Of a DNA stretch of 64,000 nucleotides, positions 48,114-62,100 are shown piece after piece. The DNA is from Metridium senile. Lineage: Eukaryota; Cnidaria; Anthozoa; Actiniaria; Metridiidae. The translations under genes were made by a program, and so were the position numbers. Positions within the stretch are counted from its first letter, which is position 1. Each line of letters starts with the position of its first letter. The stretch is from the NCBI GenBank assembly GCA_949775045.1, contig CATKSA010000018.1, positions 23,018 to 87,017 on the forward strand. The letters are read 5' to 3'. The notes under the pieces are model-generated. The model worked only from the letters and a program-made list of their open reading frames with translations. It was not told the origin of the DNA and did no database searches.

Positions 48114-50241
48114 TTACTCGTCGTAGCGACGGCGTCGTGTTGAGCGTCTATTCTTAATGATGTCATAACGGTTTTTCCTACATAAACTCGGATGGTAAAC
48201 CGGACCGTCGCTGCTAAACGCACCAAACGCACCACGCCTTTCTTCTCTTGCCCGGTAAAATTCCTGTAGGAGATCGTCGGTGACCAAATAGTTAAACGTG
48301 GGGAAGGCAAAACCCGTGGACAAAGCACGACGAGCCAGCTCGAATCTCCCAAGCGTCGGTTGAAGATTTTCCTCCGTCATTTGGCTTTCATGATAGGCTC
48401 CTCTGATTTCGATGAGTAGTCTGCCGAATGGATCCACTGAAAAGCAATCAACCATGAGCACTGCGTTCTGGGGTGGTAAACCGCCAAGAACACGACCAAG
48501 TTCCTGCAAAAGAAAATCGCGCCCTTCTTCCCAGTACGGTTGGGGGTATTCCGATGCTCTCACTTCGGCTGGTGTTGGGGCCTCCTGGGTATCGTAGCCA
48601 ATGAGTCTACTTCGCACATCCGTACCAAGTGAAGCGGCAATCCTACCATACCAAGAAGTACTCTGGTACGCGTTTGGGTCTGTCGGGGGTGCATCATTAC
48701 TTCTAACGCCACAAAGTGCTTCCACGCGGGTCTTTGGCAAGCCATCTCCATCGCCTGGTCGTCGCATGGGGTACCTTAAAAAGAGTCTCACACACAAAGA
48801 ATGCATATCCATTTGCGCCGCGATTATATTTCTAGGAACGCGACCGTCATTTGCAATTATGGCGTCTAAACTACAACCTACCCGTGGTATTTTTAGTATA
48901 GCTTCCGACCACGACATCCTGCTCAGCTCCAGAACTGGGTATCTGCACACGGTCCAAGACACTTTTAGGATAGATCGTAGATATGGAAGGCTCAGGCCAA
49001 GGTCATAGTTGTCTGCCAAGTCTTTGATGACATTGTAGGTGTTTTGGTCGACTCTTTTGCTGAATGCCTCAATCTGCCTGCCGATTTCCAAGTGCTGTAG
49101 AAAGGAATGCCTTGCGTCGTTGATCTCTGAGTTTTCTCTCATAGCTTTGGTCTTACGTGCCATTTCGTCCTCATCGGCGTCTATTGCCTTGACCACAGTT
49201 GGAGCCCACTGGACATGATCTGCAAAAGAAAAAAACTGCAAAGATGCCAAAGCATTGTGTACTATACCCCTGTTAGCATCATCCTCGGCGCTGCCTCGAG
49301 GCTGTTCGTTTCTTCGCCTCCTCCTAGCTCTTAGTGGGGGTGCTGCTGTGGTACTGCTGGTGTCTGTGTCGCTAGCACTTTCCGTGTCCATATCATCATT
49401 CTGAAATTGTCGAAAAGAAAAGCCTTAAAAGATTGATCATTGTTGTATCATGCTGTCGCCAAAAGGATATTAACCCCACCTGTTGCTCTGAAGGCTGCCC
49501 AACACGACTAGACATAGGTGTCGAACTTGTGCCGCTGGCCTGGAAACTCCTGTTCTTCAGTTGAGGAAGGACAAACGCAGATTCCACTTGCCTGATCATG
49601 CAACTCTTTGCTCTTTCTGTCCGGCTTCTTTGACCTAAATCGAATAAAATCATCATTAATGCTGATTTGTACATCCCTGACATTTGAAAACCATATGACA
49701 AATATAGACGAATAGCTGACGAATTCAAAAATGAATTAGATACTATCAACCAAACGTTAGTCGTGGTTCGTGGTTCGCACAGTTTGCCAAGTTTTTCCAA
49801 GCCACAAGAAAGAACGATATCACCCAAGCACTGCGATTTGAAATTGGATCTGCGGACGATGTACTGCAACTCCCAAAACGTTTTCCTTGCTGTCTGGACG
49901 ATCTCCGCTCTGGTGGTCTGTCCGGGAAGGTTTTCCAGATTCCTCTCATCAGTCTCGTATCCGTGCTTGCTGAAGGTCGCCAGGGCAACAGGCTGGTTGT
50001 TCTCTCTGCAAAAAGCGATGACGGTCACTCTGTCAGGTCCGTTTACAGGCGGCTCGAAGATTTCGCCGACGGTGGCTTTGAAGGCCTTCATGTCTAGACG
50101 CGAGCGCTTTGCCTCATCAGAATCCAAAATACTCTCGAGATGCTTCCTGTCGCAGGTGGGGGGATGTTCGCCGTATACCTACAGACAATCGATTAACAAA
50201 TGAATGAAATGGACGGAAGGAACGAACGAATCAACTAATTT

Positions 50242-50284
<43 letters not shown>

Positions 50285-51533
50285 CATCCATCCATCCATC
50301 CATCCATCCATCCATCCATCCATCCATCCATCCATCCTGCACAGAATCCTGTTTTTGGAACCTCTTATAACTATGCACCCATTATGAACTCAATAGCATG
50401 CACGAGTCACGCTAGATAGAGGGTCCTGAAGGGGTAAAATGGGAGCTGGGATTGGACTGGGAAAATGGGATTGGATGCACTGGGACTGGGATTTACAAAT
50501 AAAAGAACAATAGAAAATGGAAATGGGATTGAAAACTTGAGCAGAACTGATGGGGTTATGTGACTTTTGACTAGGACCTGGTCCAAATATAAACTGGGGA
50601 AATCCCAACACCCCCCGCCCCCCCCCCCCCCCCCCCCCAGCACACACACACACACACACTCTTGATAAAGCAGTTTGTATGCCATTCCGTTAAGTGTTGT
50701 TTGTTGCTCTTGTACACAAATCAATTTTGATAACCCAAATAATGAGAATTAACATTGAAAAAAAAAATACAGACGGAAAAATTAACAAACATCCATAACA
50801 ATAAATATAAGCGTTGAAAAAATATATATATGATCAGACAGATATTCAGGTAAGCGGATTGATACTGTGAAACTTCCTTAAATGGCCGGTTGAAACTGAT
50901 TGCAGCAGATATACATTGCAATTTCATGTAAAACTCACACGGCAAACTATTTATCTCCTTGCATTAATAATTACAATAATAATAAATGAATTACTTGTAA
51001 CTGTGCCGCAGAGTTCGATTTTGCTCATCCGAAAGACATTCTTTCAGTTGAAACGTGAACATATAATAGACACGCCTTTAGTTTATTGTCAGAGTATAGA
51101 GCGGATTTCGTATGACTGCGCAAACAGCACGGACACAGCACGGTACAGTACAAATGAATTTAGAGAGTTTTTCTTGTGCCTATCAAAACACCACAGTTTG
51201 GTTACGGCAGTGATTTCGAATGTCTTTATAGAAACTACGGCACGAAAACGGCACGGCACGGTCATGGCAAAAACTTCGAATCTTTTTATATAAATTACGA
51301 CACGGTCACGGCACGGTACGGTACGTTGCACAGTCATACGAAATCCGCATATAAAACACGGAGCTGTTCTTTACACCGTTAAAAACTCTCCATTGAGAGT
51401 TATTCATTCAATTTAGACTTTTAAATTTAGCTTTTCATTCATGATGTTATGATAAAGGATTGGATGCGTTATCATTTCAACTTACCTCAACCAAAAATGG
51501 ACAATCTTTACTCGACGAATTCACAAACTCCAT
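48114..51533 (-). CDS. GNAT-like acetyltransferase domain fused to an unknown C-terminal region
   Basis: Exons run 51533-51486 (16 codons from ATG), 50178-49480 (233) and 49400-48114 (428 plus stop). All junctions are phase 0 with good sites ('gag|gtaagt', 'ctgtag|', 'acag|gtgggg', 'tttcag|'). The product is 677 residues. Residues about 66-90 read as two beta strands ([18 protein letters not shown]). About 119-145 match GNAT motif A ([20 protein letters not shown]). About 158-183 match motif B ([20 protein letters not shown]). GNAT enzymes move an acetyl group from acetyl-CoA to an amine; the pyrophosphate loop is poorly kept, so activity is uncertain. Residues 250-677 are unknown: a Ser/Thr and Arg-rich linker, a mainly helical region, then [21 protein letters not shown] and a basic tail. 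Its nearest coding neighbour is the recombinase, 4.9 kb away on the same strand. It may be cargo or an independent host gene. Confidence 0.75.
50204..50340 (+). repeat. (AATC)n-(CATC)n microsatellite in intron 1 of the GNAT gene
   Basis: About 13 AATC/ATCA units change to about 15 CATC units. It lies close to the acceptor of exon 2 (50178), on the opposite strand sense. Confidence 0.95.
50608..50660 (+). repeat. Poly(C) tract followed by (CA)n
   Basis: About 30 C with one G, then about ten CA units, inside intron 1 of the GNAT gene. Read length of the C run is likely to be unreliable. Confidence 0.9.
51101..51348. repeat. Fold-back (MITE-like) element in GNAT intron 1
   Basis: 'gcggatttcgtatgactg' at the left is the complement of 'cagtcatacgaaatccgc' at the right. 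The inner part holds repeated 'cacggcacggtacgg' strings and a diverged inverted middle. Length is about 248 bp. Confidence 0.75.
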
Positions 51534-51730
51534 GTCGGATTCTATCTGAAAGTAAAGCGTTAGTACAAAAAGAAATGATTCAATAGATTGTGTGTTGTCC
51601 TCGTTCGGATTCTATCTGAAAGTGAAAGCGTTAGTACTGAAATGAAATGATTCAATAAGCTTGTTTTTTTTCCTCGTTTTTCACTCTCATCTGCGTAGTC
51701 AACTACCTAGATTATTGTAGAGCTATTGTT

Positions 51731-52380
51731 CTGCAATTACCCAGAATTCCAAGATGAAATTATACCATAATTCCATTAGGGAACCCTGTGTAAAACAAGT
51801 AGTCTGTAATTACCCACAATTCCAAGATGAAATTATACCATAATTCCATTAGGGAACCCTGTGTAAAACAAGTAGTCTGTAATTACCCACAATTCCAAGA
51901 TGAAATTATACCATAATTCCATTAGGGAACCCTGTGTAAAACAAGTAGTCTGTAATTACCCACAATTCCAAGATGAAATTATACCATAATTCCATTAGGG
52001 AACCCTGTGTAAAACAAGTAGTCTGTAATTACCCACAATTCCAAGATGAAATTATACCATAATTCCATTAGGGAACCCTGTGTAAAACAAGTAGTCTGTA
52101 ATTACCCAGAATTCCAAGATGAAATTATACCATAATTCCATTAGGGAACCCTGTGTAAAACAAGTAGTCTGTAATTACCCACAATTCCAAGATGAAATTA
52201 TACCATAATTCCATTAGGGAACCCTGTGTAAAACAAGTAGTCTGTAATTACCCACAATTCCAAGATGAAATTATACCATAATTCCATTAGGGAACCCTGT
52301 GTAAAACAAGTAGTCTGTAATTACCCACAATTCCAAGATGAAATTATACCATAATTCCATTAGGGAACCCTGTGTAAAAC
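51731..52380 (+). repeat. Minisatellite, nine units of 73 bp
   Basis: Units start 'ctgtaattacccacaattcc' (51731, 51804, 51877 and so on, every 73 bp) and end 'gtaaaacaagtagt'. They are almost identical: the first has 'caattacccaga' and one later unit has 'cccaga', and the rest agree. Such uniformity implies recent expansion. Confidence 0.95.
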
Positions 52381-52560
52381 AATAACACGTTGGGTTCAGT
52401 GTGTTTGATCGTACCGTCACGGTTTCTTTGCAAAAAATTTTTAACAGCAAATATGTGACCTGATACTTTATCGTCCTTTATCATTGGAAGTTATTAATAT
52501 CAATGTGAATTGTATAGTTAGTAAGCTGGAAATACTAAATATATCGATGTTCGTGGAATG

Positions 52561-52588
52561 CCAAGATGGCGGACATGCTTGAATTCAG
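52561..52588 (+). CDS. First exon of an unknown gene with a TISU/YY1-type start
   Basis: CCAAGATGGCGGAC places an ATG inside the TISU/YY1 consensus (SAASATGGCGGC), an element known to direct transcription and translation of genes with very short leaders. The frame reads MADMLEF plus two bases and meets 'cag|gtaagc' at 52588. Joined to the next acceptor (52992) it reaches a stop after about ten more codons, so the true second exon is unknown, the product is tiny, or the transcript is non-coding. The satellite array downstream would lie in its transcribed region. Confidence 0.45.
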
Positions 52589-52991
52589 GTAAGCATTTAG
52601 ATTCCAAGTCTATTTAGTATGTATTTTGTATAAATACGGTTAGTTTGTTAAAGTATATACTCGAAGGTATCTCTCTGTACACACACGTTGTGTAACTTGT
52701 AAAAGTGTTTCATTAACTTGATCTACAAGAATTGTCAATAAACGGAATGCCAATTCCTATTTTATATAATGTGTTCTAGTGTAATGGAATTACGTTAGAA
52801 AATATTTTATGTTCTAATATATAATATAATATATATTAGTTGAACGTGATGATGTCCAACACTAGTTAATTCACATAATGAGAATCTTACAGTATGATCA
52901 ATTTTGAACTGCATGTTTGTTTATACATATATTCGACAACTAGCTGGTTCAAAGTGGCCAGCTCTGATTTTAACTTGTCTTTTGCTTGCAG

Positions 52992-53053
52992 CGTCAATGG
53001 GTTTGGCCAGTCGCATGCCGTATAAATGGCACGTGTTTAAGCATATACGGCAG
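52992..53053 (+). other. Single exon-like block ancestral to the satellite
   Basis: 'gcttgcag' precedes it and 'cag|gtaagg' follows it (62 nt). It begins CGTCAATGGGTTTGG and contains GCATGCCGTA, both close to the block repeated in each satellite unit (CGTCAATTGGTG and GCATGCCGTA). The upstream 'cagctctgattttaacttg' also resembles the unit. It is therefore a diverged relative, perhaps the founder. Confidence 0.55.
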
Positions 53054-53170
53054 GTAAGGATCACTGTGATTAATGGATATTATACTGTAGACAGCTAGTT
53101 CTGTTTAGTAATAATTATGATATAGTGCAGTCTGTATTTTTGTTTTGGCACGACGTGTTGAATCATTGCA

Positions 53171-56100
53171 GGTAATGAATGAATTATATTATACTGTAGA
53201 CCTGCAGGTCTGTTTAGTAATGATTATGATGTCAAAGTTTCTCTATGTATAGTGCAGTCTGTATGGTTTGTTTTTTTCTGTTTGAACTAGCTGTGGGGAA
53301 TTGGAAAACAGAGCGATCTGTGATCAATTGGCCCTAGTTAATCAATTGACTAAATGCTAAAATGGACTGTTTCAGAATGTTTTAAACTCTCACGTCTGGG
53401 GCTGTGCACAGGACTTCAGCGTGCAATTGCGGCCTTGCCTTGGAGGTGTGGGCCATTAGAACTGCTTGCAGTGGCAGTGTTTGACAGCTTGGATTTTAAC
53501 TTTGCTTAAATTGCTTTTCAGCGTCAATTGGTGTTCACGACAGTACAGTGCAGTTGCATGCCGTACGACGTGTTGAATCATTGCAGGTAATGAATGAATT
53601 ATATTATACTGTAGACCTGCAGGTCTGTTTAGTAATGATTATGATGTCAAAGTTTCTCTATGTATAGTGCAGTCTGTATGGTTTGTTTTTTTCTGTTTGA
53701 ACTAGCTGTGGGGAATTGGAAAACAGAGCGATCTGTGATCAATTGGCCCTAGTTAATCAATTGACTAAATGCTAAAATGGACTGTTTCAGAATGTTTTAA
53801 ACTCTCACGTCTGGGGCTGTGCACAGGACTTCAGCGTGCAATTGCGGCCTTGCCTTGGAGGTGTGGGCCATTAGAACTGCTTGCAGTGGCAGTGTTTGAC
53901 AGCTTGGATTTTAACTTTGCTTAAATTGCTTTTCAGCGTCAATTGGTGTTCACGACAGTACAGTGCAGTTGCATGCCGTACGACGTGTTGAATCATTGCA
54001 GGTAATGAATGAATTATATTATACTGTAGACCTGCAGGTCTGTTTAGTAATGATTATGATGTCAAAGTTTCTCTATGTATAGTGCAGTCTGTATGGTTTG
54101 TTTTTTTCTGTTTGAACTAGCTGTGGGGAATTGGAAAACAGAGCGATCTGTGATCAATTGGCCCTAGTTAATCAATTGACTAAATGCTAAAATGGACTGT
54201 TTCAGAATGTTTTAAACTCTCACGTCTGGGGCTGTGCACAGGACTTCAGCGTGCAATTGCGGCCTTGCCTTGGAGGTGTGGGCCATTAGAACTGCTTGCA
54301 GTGGCAGTGTTTGACAGCTTGGATTTTAACTTTGCTTAAATTGCTTTTCAGCGTCAATTGGTGTTCACGACAGTACAGTGCAGTTGCATGCCGTACGACG
54401 TGTTGAATCATTGCAGGTAATGAATGAATTATATTATACTGTAGACCTGCAGGTCTGTTTAGTAATGATTATGATGTCAAAGTTTCTCTATGTATAGTGC
54501 AGTCTGTATGGTTTGTTTTTTTCTGTTTGAACTAGCTGTGGGGAATTGGAAAACAGAGCGATCTGTGATCAATTGGCCCTAGTTAATCAATTGACTAAAT
54601 GCTAAAATGGACTGTTTCAGAATGTTTTAAACTCTCACGTCTGGGGCTGTGCACAGGACTTCAGCGTGCAATTGCGGCCTTGCCTTGGAGGTGTGGGCCA
54701 TTAGAACTGCTTGCAGTGGCAGTGTTTGACAGCTTGGATTTTAACTTTGCTTAAATTGCTTTTCAGCGTCAATTGGTGTTCACGACAGTACAGTGCAGTT
54801 GCATGCCGTACGACGTGTTGAATCATTGCAGGTAATGAATGAATTATATTATACTGTAGACCTGCAGGTCTGTTTAGTAATGATTATGATGTCAAAGTTT
54901 CTCTATGTATAGTGCAGTCTGTATGGTTTGTTTTTTTCTGTTTGAACTAGCTGTGGGGAATTGGAAAACAGAGCGATCTGTGATCAATTGGCCCTAGTTA
55001 ATCAATTGACTAAATGCTAAAATGGACTGTTTCAGAATGTTTTAAACTCTCACGTCTGGGGCTGTGCACAGGACTTCAGCGTGCAATTGCGGCCTTGCCT
55101 TGGAGGTGTGGGCCATTAGAACTGCTTGCAGTGGCAGTGTTTGACAGCTTGGATTTTAACTTTGCTTAAATTGCTTTTCAGCGTCAATTGGTGTTCACGA
55201 CAGTACAGTGCAGTTGCATGCCGTACGACGTGTTGAATCATTGCAGGTAATGAATGAATTATATTATACTGTAGACCTGCAGGTCTGTTTAGTAATGATT
55301 ATGATGTCAAAGTTTCTCTATGTATAGTGCAGTCTGTATGGTTTGTTTTTTTCTGTTTGAACTAGCTGTGGGGAATTGGAAAACAGAGCGATCTGTGATC
55401 AATTGGCCCTAGTTAATCAATTGACTAAATGCTAAAATGGACTGTTTCAGAATGTTTTAAACTCTCACGTCTGGGGCTGTGCACAGGACTTCAGCGTGCA
55501 ATTGCGGCCTTGCCTTGGAGGTGTGGGCCATTAGAACTGCTTGCAGTGGCAGTGTTTGACAGCTTGGATTTTAACTTTGCTTAAATTGCTTTTCAGCGTC
55601 AATTGGTGTTCACGACAGTACAGTGCAGTTGCATGCCGTACGACGTGTTGAATCATTGCAGGTAATGAATGAATTATATTATACTGTAGACCTGCAGGTC
55701 TGTTTAGTAATGATTATGATGTCAAAGTTTCTCTATGTATAGTGCAGTCTGTATGGTTTGTTTTTTTCTGTTTGAACTAGCTGTGGGGAATTGGAAAACA
55801 GAGCGATCTGTGATCAATTGGCCCTAGTTAATCAATTGACTAAATGCTAAAATGGACTGTTTCAGAATGTTTTAAACTCTCACGTCTGGGGCTGTGCACA
55901 GGACTTCAGCGTGCAATTGCGGCCTTGCCTTGGAGGTGTGGGCCATTAGAACTGCTTGCAGTGGCAGTGTTTGACAGCTTGGATTTTAACTTTGCTTAAA
56001 TTGCTTTTCAGCGTCAATTGGTGTTCACGACAGTACAGTGCAGTTGCATGCCGTACGACGTGTTGAATCATTGCAGGTAATGAATGAATTATATTATACT

Positions 56101-59100
56101 GTAGACCTGCAGGTCTGTTTAGTAATGATTATGATGTCAAAGTTTCTCTATGTATAGTGCAGTCTGTATGGTTTGTTTTTTTCTGTTTGAACTAGCTGTG
56201 GGGAATTGGAAAACAGAGCGATCTGTGATCAATTGGCCCTAGTTAATCAATTGACTAAATGCTAAAATGGACTGTTTCAGAATGTTTTAAACTCTCACGT
56301 CTGGGGCTGTGCACAGGACTTCAGCGTGCAATTGCGGCCTTGCCTTGGAGGTGTGGGCCATTAGAACTGCTTGCAGTGGCAGTGTTTGACAGCTTGGATT
56401 TTAACTTTGCTTAAATTGCTTTTCAGCGTCAATTGGTGTTCACGACAGTACAGTGCAGTTGCATGCCGTACGACGTGTTGAATCATTGCAGGTAATGAAT
56501 GAATTATATTATACTGTAGACCTGCAGGTCTGTTTAGTAATGATTATGATGTCAAAGTTTCTCTATGTATAGTGCAGTCTGTATGGTTTGTTTTTTTCTG
56601 TTTGAACTAGCTGTGGGGAATTGGAAAACAGAGCGATCTGTGATCAATTGGCCCTAGTTAATCAATTGACTAAATGCTAAAATGGACTGTTTCAGAATGT
56701 TTTAAACTCTCACGTCTGGGGCTGTGCACAGGACTTCAGCGTGCAATTGCGGCCTTGCCTTGGAGGTGTGGGCCATTAGAACTGCTTGCAGTGGCAGTGT
56801 TTGACAGCTTGGATTTTAACTTTGCTTAAATTGCTTTTCAGCGTCAATTGGTGTTCACGACAGTACAGTGCAGTTGCATGCCGTACGACGTGTTGAATCA
56901 TTGCAGGTAATGAATGAATTATATTATACTGTAGACCTGCAGGTCTGTTTAGTAATGATTATGATGTCAAAGTTTCTCTATGTATAGTGCAGTCTGTATG
57001 GTTTGTTTTTTTCTGTTTGAACTAGCTGTGGGGAATTGGAAAACAGAGCGATCTGTGATCAATTGGCCCTAGTTAATCAATTGACTAAATGCTAAAATGG
57101 ACTGTTTCAGAATGTTTTAAACTCTCACGTCTGGGGCGTCTGGGGCTGTGCACAGGACTTCAGCGTGCAATTGCGGCCTTGCCTTGGAGGTGTGGGCCAT
57201 TAGAACTGCTTGCAGTGGCAGTGTTTGACAGCTTGGATTTTAACTTTGCTTAAATTGCTTTTCAGCGTCAATTGGTGTTCACGACAGTACAGTGCAGTTG
57301 CATGCCGTACGACGTGTTGAATCATTGCAGGTAATGAATGAATTATATTATACTGTAGACCTGCAGGTCTGTTTAGTAATGATTATGATGTCAAAGTTTC
57401 TCTATGTATAGTGCAGTCTGTATGGTTTGTTTTTTCTGTTTGAACTAGCTGTGGGGAATTGGAAAACAGAGCGATCTGTGATCAATTGGCCCTAGTTAAT
57501 CAATTGACTAAATGCTAAAATGGACTGTTTCAGAATGTTTTAAACTCTCACGTCTGGGGCTGTGCACAGGACTTCAGCGTGCAATTGCGGCCTTGCCTTG
57601 GAGGTGTGGGCCATTAGAACTGCTTGCAGTGGCAGTGTTTGACAGCTTGGATTTTAACTTTGCTTAAATTGCTTTTCAGCGTCAATTGGTGTTCACGACA
57701 GTACAGTGCAGTTGCATGCCGTACGACGTGTTGAATCATTGCAGGTAATGAATGAATTATATTATACTGTAGACCTGCAGGTCTGTTTAGTAATGATTAT
57801 GATGTCAAAGTTTCTCTATGTATAGTGCAGTCTGTATGGTTTGTTTTTTCTGTTTGAACTAGCTGTGGGGAATTGGAAAACAGAGCGATCTGTGATCAAT
57901 TGGCCCTAGTTAATCAATTGACTAAATGCTAAAATGGACTGTTTCAGAATGTTTTAAACTCTCACGTCTGGGGCTGTGCACAGGACTTCAGCGTGCAATT
58001 GCGGCCTTGCCTTGGAGGTGTGGGCCATTAGAACTGCTTGCAGTGGCAGTGTTTGACAGCTTGGATTTTAACTTTGCTTAAATTGCTTTTCAGCGTCAAT
58101 TGGTGTTCACGACAGTACAGTGCAGTTGCATGCCGTACGACGTGTTGAATCATTGCAGGTAATGAATGAATTATATTATACTGTAGACCTGCAGGTCTGT
58201 TTAGTAATGATTATGATGTCAAAGTTTCTCTATGTATAGTGCAGTCTGTATGGTTTGTTTTTTTCTGTTTGAACTAGCTGTGGGGAATTGGAAAACAGAG
58301 CGATCTGTGATCAATTGGCCCTAGTTAATCAATTGACTAAATGCTAAAATGGACTGTTTCAGAATGTTTTAAACTCTCACGTCTGGGGCTGTGCACAGGA
58401 CTTCAGCGTGCAATTGCGGCCTTGCCTTGGAGGTGTGGGCCATTAGAACTGCTTGCAGTGGCAGTGTTTGACAGCTTGGATTTTAACTTTGCTTAAATTG
58501 CTTTTCAGCGTCAATTGGTGTTCACGACAGTACAGTGCAGTTGCATGCCGTACGACGTGTTGAATCATTGCAGGTAATGAATGAATTATATTATACTGTA
58601 GACCTGCAGGTCTGTTTAGTAATGATTATGATGTCAAAGTTTCTCTATGTATAGTGCAGTCTGTATGGTTTGTTTTTTTCTGTTTGAACTAGCTGTGGGG
58701 AATTGGAAAACAGAGCGATCTGTGATCAATTGGCCCTAGTTAATCAATTGACTAAATGCTAAAATGGACTGTTTCAGAATGTTTTAAACTCTCACGTCTG
58801 GGGCTGTGCACAGGACTTCAGCGTGCAATTGCGGCCTTGCCTTGGAGGTGTGGGCCATTAGAACTGCTTGCAGTGGCAGTGTTTGACAGCTTGGATTTTA
58901 ACTTTGCTTAAATTGCTTTTCAGCGTCAATTGGTGTTCACGACAGTACAGTGCAGTTGCATGCCGTACGACGTGTTGAATCATTGCAGGTAATGAATGAA
59001 TTATATTATACTGTAGACCTGCAGGTCTGTTTAGTAATGATTATGATGTCAAAGTTTCTCTATGTATAGTGCAGTCTGTATGGTTTGTTTTTTTCTGTTT

Positions 59101-62100
59101 GAACTAGCTGTGGGGAATTGGAAAACAGAGCGATCTGTGATCAATTGGCCCTAGTTAATCAATTGACTAAATGCTAAAATGGACTGTTTCAGAATGTTTT
59201 AAACTCTCACGTCTGGGGCTGTGCACAGGACTTCAGCGTGCAATTGCGGCCTTGCCTTGGAGGTGTGGGCCATTAGAACTGCTTGCAGTGGCAGTGTTTG
59301 ACAGCTTGGATTTTAACTTTGCTTAAATTGCTTTTCAGCGTCAATTGGTGTTCACGACAGTACAGTGCAGTTGCATGCCGTACGACGTGTTGAATCATTG
59401 CAGGTAATGAATGAATTATATTATACTGTAGACCTGCAGGTCTGTTTAGTAATGATTATGATGTCAAAGTTTCTCTATGTATAGTGCAGTCTGTATGGTT
59501 TGTTTTTTCTGTTTGAACTAGCTGTGGGGAATTGGAAAACAGAGCGATCTGTGATCAATTGGCCCTAGTTAATCAATTGACTAAATGCTAAAATGGACTG
59601 TTTCAGAATGTTTTAAACTCTCACGTCTGGGGCTGTGCACAGGACTTCAGCGTGCAATTGCGGCCTTGCCTTGGAGGTGTGGGCCATTAGAACTGCTTGC
59701 AGTGGCAGTGTTTGACAGCTTGGATTTTAACTTTGCTTAAATTGCTTTTCAGCGTCAATTGGTGTTCACGACAGTACAGTGCAGTTGCATGCCGTACGAC
59801 GTGTTGAATCATTGCAGGTAATGAATGAATTATATTATACTGTAGACCTGCAGGTCTGTTTAGTAATGATTATGATGTCAAAGTTTCTCTATGTATAGTG
59901 CAGTCTGTATGGTTTGTTTTTTCTGTTTGAACTAGCTGTGGGGAATTGGAAAACAGAGCGATCTGTGATCAATTGGCCCTAGTTAATCAATTGACTAAAT
60001 GCTAAAATGGACTGTTTCAGAATGTTTTAAACTCTCACGTCTGGGGCTGTGCACAGGACTTCAGCGTGCAATTGCGGCCTTGCCTTGGAGGTGTGGGCCA
60101 TTAGAACTGCTTGCAGTGGCAGTGTTTGACAGCTTGGATTTTAACTTTGCTTAAATTGCTTTTCAGCGTCAATTGGTGTTCACGACAGTACAGTGCAGTT
60201 GCATGCCGTACGACGTGTTGAATCATTGCAGGTAATGAATGAATTATATTATACTGTAGACCTGCAGGTCTGTTTAGTAATGATTATGATGTCAAAGTTT
60301 CTCTATGTATAGTGCAGTCTGTATGGTTTGTTTTTTCTGTTTGAACTAGCTGTGGGGAATTGGAAAACAGAGCGATCTGTGATCAATTGGCCCTAGTTAA
60401 TCAATTGACTAAATGCTAAAATGGACTGTTTCAGAATGTTTTAAACTCTCACGTCTGGGGCTGTGCACAGGACTTCAGCGTGCAATTGCGGCCTTGCCTT
60501 GGAGGTGTGGGCCATTAGAACTGCTTGCAGTGGCAGTGTTTGACAGCTTGGATTTTAACTTTGCTTAAATTGCTTTTCAGCGTCAATTGGTGTTCACGAC
60601 AGTACAGTGCAGTTGCATGCCGTACGACGTGTTGAATCATTGCAGGTAATGAATGAATTATATTATACTGTAGACCTGCAGGTCTGTTTAGTAATGATTA
60701 TGATGTCAAAGTTTCTCTATGTATAGTGCAGTCTGTATGGTTTGTTTTTTCTGTTTGAACTAGCTGTGGGGAATTGGAAAACAGAGCGATCTGTGATCAA
60801 TTGGCCCTAGTTAATCAATTGACTAAATGCTAAAATGGACTGTTTCAGAATGTTTTAAACTCTCACGTCTGGGGCTGTGCACAGGACTTCAGCGTGCAAT
60901 TGCGGCCTTGCCTTGGAGGTGTGGGCCATTAGAACTGCTTGCAGTGGCAGTGTTTGACAGCTTGGATTTTAACTTTGCTTAAATTGCTTTTCAGCGTCAA
61001 TTGGTGTTCACGACAGTACAGTGCAGTTGCATGCCGTACGACGTGTTGAATCATTGCAGGTAATGAATGAATTATATTATACTGTAGACCTGCAGGTCTG
61101 TTTAGTAATGATTATGATGTCAAAGTTTCTCTATGTATAGTGCAGTCTGTATGGTTTGTTTTTTCTGTTTGAACTAGCTGTGGGGAATTGGAAAACAGAG
61201 CGATCTGTGATCAATTGGCCCTAGTTAATCAATTGACTAAATGCTAAAATGGACTGTTTCAGAATGTTTTAAACTCTCACGTCTGGGGCTGTGCACAGGA
61301 CTTCAGCGTGCAATTGCGGCCTTGCCTTGGAGGTGTGGGCCATTAGAACTGCTTGCAGTGGCAGTGTTTGACAGCTTGGATTTTAACTTTGCTTAAATTG
61401 CTTTTCAGCGTCAATTGGTGTTCACGACAGTACAGTGCAGTTGCATGCCGTACGACGTGTTGAATCATTGCAGGTAATGAATGAATTATATTATACTGTA
61501 GACCTGCAGGTCTGTTTAGTAATGATTATGATGTCAAAGTTTCTCTATGTATAGTGCAGTCTGTATGGTTTGTTTTTTCTGTTTGAACTAGCTGTGGGGA
61601 ATTGGAAAACAGAGCGATCTGTGATCAATTGGCCCTAGTTAATCAATTGACTAAATGCTAAAATGGACTGTTTCAGAATGTTTTAAACTCTCACGTCTGG
61701 GGCTGTGCACAGGACTTCAGCGTGCAATTGCGGCCTTGCCTTGGAGGTGTGGGCCATTAGAACTGCTTGCAGTGGCAGTGTTTGACAGCTTGGATTTTAA
61801 CTTTGCTTAAATTGCTTTTCAGCGTCAATTGGTGTTCACGACAGTACAGTGCAGTTGCATGCCGTACGACGTGTTGAATCATTGCAGGTAATGAATGAAT
61901 TATATTATACTGTAGACCTGCAGGTCTGTTTAGTAATGATTATGATGTCAAAGTTTCTCTATGTATAGTGCAGTCTGTATGGTTTGTTTTTTTCTGTTTG
62001 AACTAGCTGTGGGGAATTGGAAAACAGAGCGATCTGTGATCAATTGGCCCTAGTTAATCAATTGACTAAATGCTAAAATGGACTGTTTCAGAATGTTTTA

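Noticed and set aside
51731..52380. CRISPR-like regular array
   Set aside because: The units are contiguous identical 73-bp repeats with no variable spacers, in an animal genome.
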